A stretch of 11,518 bases of DNA from Methylomicrobium sp. Its GTDB lineage: Bacteria; Pseudomonadota; Gammaproteobacteria; Methylococcales; Methylomonadaceae. The notes beneath the pieces were generated by a model. The model did not search any database and was not told the DNA's origin. It saw only the letters and a program-made list of their open reading frames with translations. The stretch's first letter is position 1, and every line of letters begins with the position of its first letter. The position numbers and the translations under genes were made by a program. This document shows, in pieces, positions 6,644 through 11,518 of the stretch. The stretch lies in NCBI GenBank assembly GCA_007135635.1, contig SLIO01000406.1, positions 1 to 11,518 on the forward strand. The letters run 5' to 3'.

Positions 6644-6889
6644 AACCTAAAAAGAGCAGTTGGCATGTGTTGTAGACCGTACGTGCTGGGCCAAGTCGAA
6701 GCATGAAGAGTCTACAACACTTTCAACGGCTTGGTGAAGCCTCAATCTACCCTCCTTTCACCTTTCGACAAGGTCCTCCTGAGCGCAGCCGAAGAGGCTC
6801 TCCCGAGCCTAGCCGAAGGGGCTCTCCTGAGCGTAGCCGAAGGGCTCAGGACGAACAGAAGTTAGAGACACTCAACTGCTTTTTTAGAA
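6644..6889. repeat. Hairpin-rich terminal-inverted-repeat element, copy 1 (upstream of sbcDC)
   Basis: The left end is AACCTAAAAAGAGCAGTTG (6644-6662) and the right end CAACTGCTTTTTTAG (6873-6887), near-perfect inverted repeats. Inside, GTGTTGTAGAC (6667-6677) pairs exactly with GTCTACAACAC (6710-6720). The interior is homologous to the reverse complement of the copy at 11263-11433. Exact shared blocks include GTCTACAACACTTTCA (6710-6725 against 11377-11392), GGTGAAGCCTCAA (6733-6745 against 11357-11369) and CTCCTGAGCGCAGCCGAAG (6776-6794 against 11312-11330), in the same order. Copy 1 is longer because of extra 24-bp tandem units. No transposase is encoded. An open frame with RSRRGSPE repeats (6703-6933) is judged a by-product of the tandem repeat. 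Could be a MITE-like element or a structured RNA; function unknown. Confidence 0.75.
6774..6844. repeat. Three tandem 24-bp units inside copy 1
   Basis: Units are 6774-6797, 6798-6821 and 6822-6844 (last one 23 bp), each of the form CTCYYGAGCSYAGCCGAAGRGG with a few substitutions. The corresponding part of copy 2 (11312-11335, reverse strand) has a single unit, so copy 1 carries an expansion of two units. The flanks (CCTTTCGACAAGG before, GGCTCAGGACGAAC after) belong to a palindromic motif I recognise as widely dispersed in some gammaproteobacterial genomes. Confidence 0.8.
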
Positions 6890-6927
6890 TAATGGCTTGT
6901 GTTAAAGGCAAGCTGTCAGCGTATAAG

Positions 6928-6957
6928 TTGTAATTGTAAAAGAGTCCGGCTTATCAT
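6928..6957 (+). promoter_or_regulatory. Predicted sigma-70 promoter for sbcDC
   Basis: TTGTAA (6928-6933; 4 of 6) and TATCAT (6952-6957; 5 of 6) are separated by 18 bp. Transcription would start near 6964, about 55 nt before the sbcD start codon and within the heptamer tandem repeat. It lies outside the repeat element that ends near 6889, so sbcDC can be expressed independently of galU. Confidence 0.4.
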
Positions 6958-6959
6958 TT

Positions 6960-6984
6960 AACTGCTAACTGCTAACTGCTAACT
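6960..6984. repeat. Heptamer tandem repeat AACTGCT x3 plus AACT
   Basis: Three exact copies of AACTGCT (6960-6966, 6967-6973, 6974-6980) are followed by a partial AACT. The array lies in the putative 5' leader or at the transcription start of sbcD. A heptamer array can vary in copy number by slippage, but outside a coding frame it would affect spacing or leader structure only. Confidence 0.85.
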
Positions 6985-7019
6985 AATCGTAGCCCGGGAG
7001 AAATAACTCAGGAGTTTTT

Positions 7020-8165
7020 TTGAAATTCATACATACATCGGATTGGCATATAGGACGGCAGTTTCACAATGTTTCGTTGCTCGATGATCAACGCCATGTG
7101 CTCGAGCAACTGATCGAACACATTAGGCGCGAATCGGTCGATGCGCTAATCATTGCCGGCGATATTTATGACCGCTCGATTCCACCAGCTGCGGCGGTGC
7201 AATTGCTCGATGATGTGCTCAATACCATCTGTAACGATTTGGGGGTTCCGGTTGTCATGATTCCGGGCAATCATGACGGAGCCGAACGACTGCGTTTCGG
7301 TTCCAGGCAACTGAGCCAAGCGGGTCTTCATATCATCGGCGAACTGACGCAAATTACCGAACCAGTGGTATTACAAGGCAAGGCCGGTGCGGTTTGCTTC
7401 TATGGCATTCCCTATAACGATCCTGAGTCAGTACGCAATCACTTTGGCGTCGATGTATCCTCGCATGACCAGGCACACGCATTTCTGGTTGAACAAATCA
7501 AGGCGACCGCATCGGATCAGTCTTTGAATGTTTTGATAAGTCATTGTTTTATCGACGGTGCCGATGCGTCTGATTCCGAAAGGCCTTTGTCGATCGGCGG
7601 TGCGGACCGCGTCAATTACGAGCCTTTTGCCGACTTCGATTATGTCGCGCTTGGGCACCTTCATAGCCCACAGTACAAAGGCAAGGAGCATATCCGTTAT
7701 TCCGGATCGATTCTCAAGTACAGCTTTTCGGAGCAACAGCAAAACAAAGGCGTGACCTTGATAGAAATGGATGTTAACGGCCTAAAGTCGACCACGCATA
7801 TCTCCTTGCAGCCGCAACGAGATATGCGGACGATTGAAGGCGAATTGAAAACGATTTTGGAACAAGGTAAGACCGACCCGAATAATGATGATTATTTGCT
7901 GATTAGACTGACCGATCGGCATGCGATTCTTGATCCGATCGGTAAATTGCGAGAAGTCTATCCGAATGTCTTGCACTTGGAAAAACCGGGCATGCTTCAA
8001 ACCGGCGATCGACAAGTCAATCGCGACAAACTCAAACGCGGTGAGTTGGAAATGTTTCGGGATTTCTTCGAACAGGTTTTCGGCAGCGCTTTAACGCCGG
8101 AACAGGATGAGGCGATCCGGAATACGATTTCGCTTATTCATAAGCAAGACGGTGATCTTGCATGA
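7020..8165 (+). CDS. sbcD: Exonuclease SbcD (Mre11-type nuclease subunit of SbcCD)
   Basis: SbcD is the metallophosphoesterase subunit of the SbcCD complex, which opens DNA hairpins and processes double-strand ends and palindromes. The 381-aa protein carries the five phosphoesterase motifs: DWH (8-10), GDIYDR (47-52), GNHD (83-86), ISHCF with His175 (173-177) and GHLH (212-215), all metal ligands intact. The C-terminal part fits the SbcD capping and SbcC-binding region. The start is TTG at 7020: TCAGGAG (7008-7014) lies 5 nt upstream and the N terminus MKFIHTSDWHIGR is the family's usual beginning, so no ATG start is needed. It overlaps sbcC by ATGA. Slightly weak initiation by TTG may keep the nuclease level low, which is inference. 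Confidence 0.96.
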   Translation: MKFIHTSDWHIGRQFHNVSLLDDQRHVLEQLIEHIRRESVDALIIAGDIYDRSIPPAAAVQLLDDVLNTICNDLGVPVVMIPGNHDGAERLRFGSRQLSQAGLHIIGELTQITEPVVLQGKAGAVCFYGIPYNDPESVRNHFGVDVSSHDQAHAFLVEQIKATASDQSLNVLISHCFIDGADASDSERPLSIGGADRVNYEPFADFDYVALGHLHSPQYKGKEHIRYSGSILKYSFSEQQQNKGVTLIEMDVNGLKSTTHISLQPQRDMRTIEGELKTILEQGKTDPNNDDYLLIRLTDRHAILDPIGKLREVYPNVLHLEKPGMLQTGDRQVNRDKLKRGELEMFRDFFEQVFGSALTPEQDEAIRNTISLIHKQDGDLA

Positions 8166-11100
8166 AGCCATTAAAACTGACGATACAAGCATTCGGACCG
8201 TTTTCCGGCAACGAAACCATCGACTTCGGCTTGCTTGGCCCCAGTCCTTTATTTCTAATCAACGGCCCGACCGGTTCCGGTAAAAGCTCGATTTTGGATG
8301 CGATTTGTTTTGCGCTGTACGGTCAAAGCACCGGTGCCGAGCGAGAACCTTCACAGATGCGTTGCGATCATGCCGATGCGAACGTGTTAACCGAAGCGAT
8401 ATTAGATTTCAATCTAGGGATTAAAAACTATCGTATCCGCCGTATTCCAGTTCAAGAACGGCCCAAAAGCAAGGGCGAAGGCACGACGACACAACAGGCG
8501 GAAGCCCAACTTTGGCAACTTGACGGTGATGACGAGGATACGTTAATGGTTGCGAAAAGCGTGACCGATGCGACGAACGAAGTCAAACGATTGATTGGCT
8601 TGGATGTCGAACAATTTCGCCAGGTCATGGTATTGCCGCAAGGAAAATTCCGAGAACTGTTGATGGCCGATTCGAAAGAACGGGAAAAGATTTTCGGCCA
8701 ATTGTTTCGAACCGGTATCTACAAACGCATCGAAGAGGCGCTGAAAAATCAAGCTGCCGGCATTCGCCAAGAAGTCGACCGGCATCGGAACCAAATCAAA
8801 GGGATTTTGCACAGCGCTGAAATGGCCTCCGAAGCAGAAATCGACGAGACGCTTAAGGCGCTGCAACCAGAACTAGCTGGGGCCTCGGCAGATAAAGAAC
8901 AAGCCAACCAAAAAATGCTGCAGGCCGCCCGTGCCAGAGAACAAGCACAAGAATTAAAGCAACGTTTCGACAATCTCAACGTCAAACAAACAGCGCTGTC
9001 CGAAAAAGCCACGCTGAAGCCGGAAATCGATAAGCAACAACAGCGGCTTGACAGCGCGTTGCAAGCCGAAAAAATGCGGCATCTTTACGATAACCATCAG
9101 TCCAAAGTGAAAGAAAAGGCGAAATTGTATGAACAGGTCCAAGCTTGCCAAATAGCGCTTGAATTAGCCGCAGTAAACGAGTTAACGGCCAAACAAAACG
9201 TCGATGCCGCTAAACAGGCTTACATTGAGGTCGAGACGTTGAAGCATAAGCAAATCGAGCTTCAGCAATATCGAGACCGGATTGCGGAACTGGCCGAGGC
9301 CAGGGCAATACTTCAGAATCGCCGAAAAGATCTGGAGGCCGCAAGAAAAGCGCTTGATGCCAAAAAACACGAACAGCAAGCGTTGATCTACGAATTGGCG
9401 GACAAAGACAAGGTTTTTGTCGAAATAGGCCGTGAACTGGAGTCGTTAGCGACACTACAGATCGAATGGGAAGGGCAGCGCCGCAATCTTCAGCAGCGGC
9501 AACAGTTGGAGGATTTGCGCAAGGAGCAAACGCGCATACTGCGTAATGAAAGCAAGCTTGCCGCGGCTTTCGAAACTCAAAAAGCCGCCTTCGAGGCCCA
9601 TGAAAAAGAAACACGTGAAATCGAATTGCATTGGCATCTCGGACAGGCCGCGTTGCTGGCCAAAGCGCTTCAAGCCGGTCAGCCTTGCCCGGTTTGCGGT
9701 AGTCAAGAGCATCCGGATCCGGCGGTAGCGGCACATAATGTGATACTCGTGACCAAACAGCAAGTCGATCAGGCCCGCACCAATGAGAATCAAGCGCGTA
9801 ACTTTATGCAAAACGCCAAGGCTCAGTGGGATGTCGCGCTGAATGAGCTGGCCGTTAATCAAAGGGACGTTCAGCAATTGGAACGGCAATTGGCGCAACT
9901 TGCCGAGCAACCGTTACAAACGGTTACCGATAAGTTCACGATCCTAAGCGAGGCGGTCAATCGGCTTATCGAGCGGCAAGCGCAACAAAAGACCCTTGGT
10001 GCGCGAATCGATCAGGTGAAAAGACTGCTCTCCGGGATGGCCGAAACGCTTGCCGAATTGGAAGTCAGCATGGTTGGTGTCAACGAACAATTCATACAAG
10101 CCCGGTCTAACGCCGAACAGTTAGAAAAATTAATCCCCGAAGACTATCGGGAGCCAAAAGCGCTTGAACAAGCCTTATTCCAGTTAAATAGGCGTATTAC
10201 TGCATTGAGCGATGCGTGGACTCAAGCGGAAGCCGACTATGCCGCGAAGCACTCGGAACTGGACAAGGCCGGTAGTAAACGGGAAGCCTTGCAACAGCAG
10301 TACGAATCACTGGAATATCAATACAACGAGGCCGAGGTACGCTGGCATGAAGCACTTGCGCGCAGTGAGTTTGCCGATGCCGACGCGTTTCATTCTGCAT
10401 TGATGAACGATCAGGATCAGAAGAGCTTAAAAACCGAAATCGAAGCTTATCGCAACGAATTGATCGGGCTGCAAGAAGTCGTCAAGCAACTGCAAGCCGA
10501 TTTAGCAGGGCTAATTCCGCCCGATATGGATGCGATCGAACAGCAACTGACCGAGAAGAGCGCATGCTACAGAAGCGCCGATGAAAACTGGCGTAAACTC
10601 GAGGAACGCGTGAATCAATTGACAAGCGTCAAGCGCAAATTGATTCACGCGTATGAAAAACAAGCCGAACTCGAGGCGCGTTATGCGATCTATGGGACTC
10701 TCAGCGATGTCGCCAATGGCCAGACCGGCGATAAGATCAGCCTGCAGCGTTTCGTGTTGAGCGTGTTGCTCGACGATGTGCTTATACAGGCATCCGAGCG
10801 CTTGAATCTCATGAGCAAAGGCCGTTACCGTTTAGTGCGCAAGGAAGACCGGGCCAAAGGAAATAAAGCGTCAGGCTTGGAGATGGAGGTCGAGGATGCT
10901 TATACCGGTAAAAACCGTCCGGTCGCGACATTATCGGGCGGCGAATCGTTTATGGCGGCCCTGGCGTTGGCGCTGGGTTTGTCGGATATCGTGCAGTCCT
11001 ATGCCGGCGGCATCAAGCTCGATACCTTATTTATTGATGAAGGTTTCGGCAGTCTCGATCCCGAATCGCTCGATTTGGCCGTCAGAACGCTGATCGATTT

Positions 11101-11224
11101 GCAGGCCTCAGGCAGAATGATCGGTATTATCTCGCATGTAACCGAATTGAAGGAGCAAATGGCGCTAAGGCTCGATGTGATAAGTTCCAGAACCGGTAGC
11201 CGTGTTCGTACGGTAGCGACTTGA
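8162..11224 (+). CDS. sbcC: Exonuclease SbcC (Rad50-type SMC-like ATPase subunit of SbcCD)
   Basis: SbcC is the ATPase that clamps DNA and gates the SbcD nuclease. The 1020-aa protein shows the full Rad50 layout: Walker A GPTGSGKS (35-42), Q-loop at Q160 (VLPQGKF), a long first coiled coil rich in Glu, Gln, Ala and Lys, the zinc-hook CPVC (C509 and C512) exactly mid-protein, a second coiled coil, the ABC signature LSGGES (924-929), Walker B LFIDEGFG with D959-E960, the D-loop SLD, and ISHV with H992 of the switch His. Length is close to E. coli SbcC (1048). The ATG at 8162 overlaps the sbcD stop (ATGA), implying translational coupling and balanced subunit synthesis. The frame is intact throughout. 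Codons 815-831 hold a perfect 15-bp inverted repeat (10606-10652) in the second coiled coil. Confidence 0.97.
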   Translation: MKPLKLTIQAFGPFSGNETIDFGLLGPSPLFLINGPTGSGKSSILDAICFALYGQSTGAEREPSQMRCDHADANVLTEAILDFNLGIKNYRIRRIPVQERPKSKGEGTTTQQAEAQLWQLDGDDEDTLMVAKSVTDATNEVKRLIGLDVEQFRQVMVLPQGKFRELLMADSKEREKIFGQLFRTGIYKRIEEALKNQAAGIRQEVDRHRNQIKGILHSAEMASEAEIDETLKALQPELAGASADKEQANQKMLQAARAREQAQELKQRFDNLNVKQTALSEKATLKPEIDKQQQRLDSALQAEKMRHLYDNHQSKVKEKAKLYEQVQACQIALELAAVNELTAKQNVDAAKQAYIEVETLKHKQIELQQYRDRIAELAEARAILQNRRKDLEAARKALDAKKHEQQALIYELADKDKVFVEIGRELESLATLQIEWEGQRRNLQQRQQLEDLRKEQTRILRNESKLAAAFETQKAAFEAHEKETREIELHWHLGQAALLAKALQAGQPCPVCGSQEHPDPAVAAHNVILVTKQQVDQARTNENQARNFMQNAKAQWDVALNELAVNQRDVQQLERQLAQLAEQPLQTVTDKFTILSEAVNRLIERQAQQKTLGARIDQVKRLLSGMAETLAELEVSMVGVNEQFIQARSNAEQLEKLIPEDYREPKALEQALFQLNRRITALSDAWTQAEADYAAKHSELDKAGSKREALQQQYESLEYQYNEAEVRWHEALARSEFADADAFHSALMNDQDQKSLKTEIEAYRNELIGLQEVVKQLQADLAGLIPPDMDAIEQQLTEKSACYRSADENWRKLEERVNQLTSVKRKLIHAYEKQAELEARYAIYGTLSDVANGQTGDKISLQRFVLSVLLDDVLIQASERLNLMSKGRYRLVRKEDRAKGNKASGLEMEVEDAYTGKNRPVATLSGGESFMAALALALGLSDIVQSYAGGIKLDTLFIDEGFGSLDPESLDLAVRTLIDLQASGRMIGIISHVTELKEQMALRLDVISSRTGSRVRTVAT
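10606..10652. repeat. Perfect 15-bp inverted repeat within sbcC
   Basis: ACGCGTGAATCAATT (10606-10620) and its exact reverse complement AATTGATTCACGCGT (10638-10652) flank a 17-nt loop. The loop side offers an alternative small stem, TTGAC/GTCAA around AAGC. It encodes part of the C-terminal coiled coil and does not disturb the frame. In mRNA it would form a stable hairpin. Confidence 0.9.
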
Positions 11225-11262
11225 ATTCAGAAGGTCAAATAACAACGGCATTGGTAACAATT

Positions 11263-11433
11263 AACCTAAAAAGAGCAGTTGAGAGCCTCAAACTACCGTT
11301 CGCCCTGAGCCCTTCGGCTGCGCTCAGGAGAGCCCTGTCGAAGGGTGAACGGTAGTTTGAGGCTTCACCAGGTCGGTGAAAGTGTTGTAGACCCTTCATG
11401 CTTCTACTTGGCTCTCAAGAAACAGCTTTTTTG
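11263..11433. repeat. Hairpin-rich terminal-inverted-repeat element, copy 2 (downstream of sbcDC)
   Basis: The left end AACCTAAAAAGAGCAGTTG (11263-11281) is identical to copy 1. TTGAGAGCC (11279-11287) pairs with GGCTCTCAA (11410-11418), and the right end is CAGCTTTTTTG (11423-11433). A major stem pairs GCCTCAAACTACCGTTCGCC (11285-11304) with 11344-11363, 19 of 20 positions, around a 39-nt segment that has its own stems (CCTGAGC/GCTCAGG; CCTTCG/CGAAGG). Compared with copy 1 the ends point the same way but the interior is inverted. It starts 39 nt after the sbcC stop and could end or stabilise that transcript, though no T-run directly follows the main stem. Confidence 0.8.
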
Positions 11434-11518
11434 TATATGTAAAATCAATGACTTGCGAATATATAAAAATACCAAAAATTACGTCAAACAGCGAATGTTT
11501 CCTGGTAACGCCATGCGA
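11434..11518. other. AT-rich tail of the window
   Basis: The first 25 nt (up to CAATGACTTGCG, ending near 11456) resemble the sequence just beyond the T-run in copy 1 (AATGGCTTGTG), so the repeat family may extend this far. The rest is AT-rich with no open reading frame or RNA gene that I can support. Confidence 0.4.

Noticed and set aside
6667..6720. tRNA or known structured RNA in copy 1
   Set aside because: The 11-bp stem is clear, but there is no cloverleaf, CCA end or recognised ncRNA motif.
6703..6933. 76-aa frame with RSRRGSPE-type repeats
   Set aside because: It arises from the 24-bp noncoding tandem repeat, lies across a hairpin element, and has no convincing ribosome site or homologue.
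9210..9734. 174-aa minus-strand frame inside sbcC
   Set aside because: Shadow frame opposite a strongly supported coding region; proline- and arginine-rich translation with no motifs.

Overview
The window is a stretch of gammaproteobacterial-looking chromosome with moderate GC content. It carries sugar-nucleotide and exopolysaccharide genes, a small sulfate-activation operon and the SbcCD nuclease operon, separated by repeat-rich intergenic DNA. The proteins (a PEP-CTERM/EpsB-type sugar transferase, AlgA/ManC-type bifunctional enzyme, GalU, SbcCD) and the dispersed palindromic repeats remind me of Methylococcales (methanotroph) genomes. That placement is inference from recall; no marker gene in the window proves it.

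Layout. Positions 1-1620 (+) hold the C-terminal part of a polyprenyl-phosphate sugar-1-phosphate transferase followed at once by galE. Positions 1621-2359 have no convincing gene and are filled with repeats: a small decayed copy of a terminal-inverted-repeat element, two REP-like hairpins, and a large nested inverted-repeat structure (1912-2329) with a tandem pair of 40-bp hairpin units in its centre. Positions 2360-3957 (-) are a two-gene operon, a DHH-family phosphoesterase then cysC (APS kinase). Positions 3958-4104 are a divergent promoter region. Positions 4105-6483 (+) encode mannose-1-phosphate guanylyltransferase/mannose-6-phosphate isomerase and galU. Positions 6484-7019 are intergenic, with a repeat element, a 24-bp tandem repeat, a heptamer tandem repeat and a probable sbcD promoter. 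Positions 7020-11224 (+) are sbcD and sbcC, overlapping by ATGA. Positions 11225-11518 contain a second copy of the repeat element.

How the genes fit together. GalE, GalU and the GMP/PMI enzyme supply UDP-glucose/UDP-galactose and GDP-mannose, and the transferase loads the first sugar phosphate onto undecaprenyl phosphate, so the left half is the precursor side of exopolysaccharide synthesis. CysC makes PAPS. The DHH enzyme in front of it may recycle the PAP by-product (hypothesis). SbcCD is a housekeeping Mre11-Rad50-type nuclease that cleaves DNA hairpins.

The most unusual signal is not a gene. Two copies of a hairpin-rich element bracket the sbcDC operon, with their interiors in opposite orientation, and sbcC itself contains a perfect 15-bp inverted repeat. 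I do not see a clearly new multi-gene system; the best leads are this repeat family and the DHH-CysC pairing.
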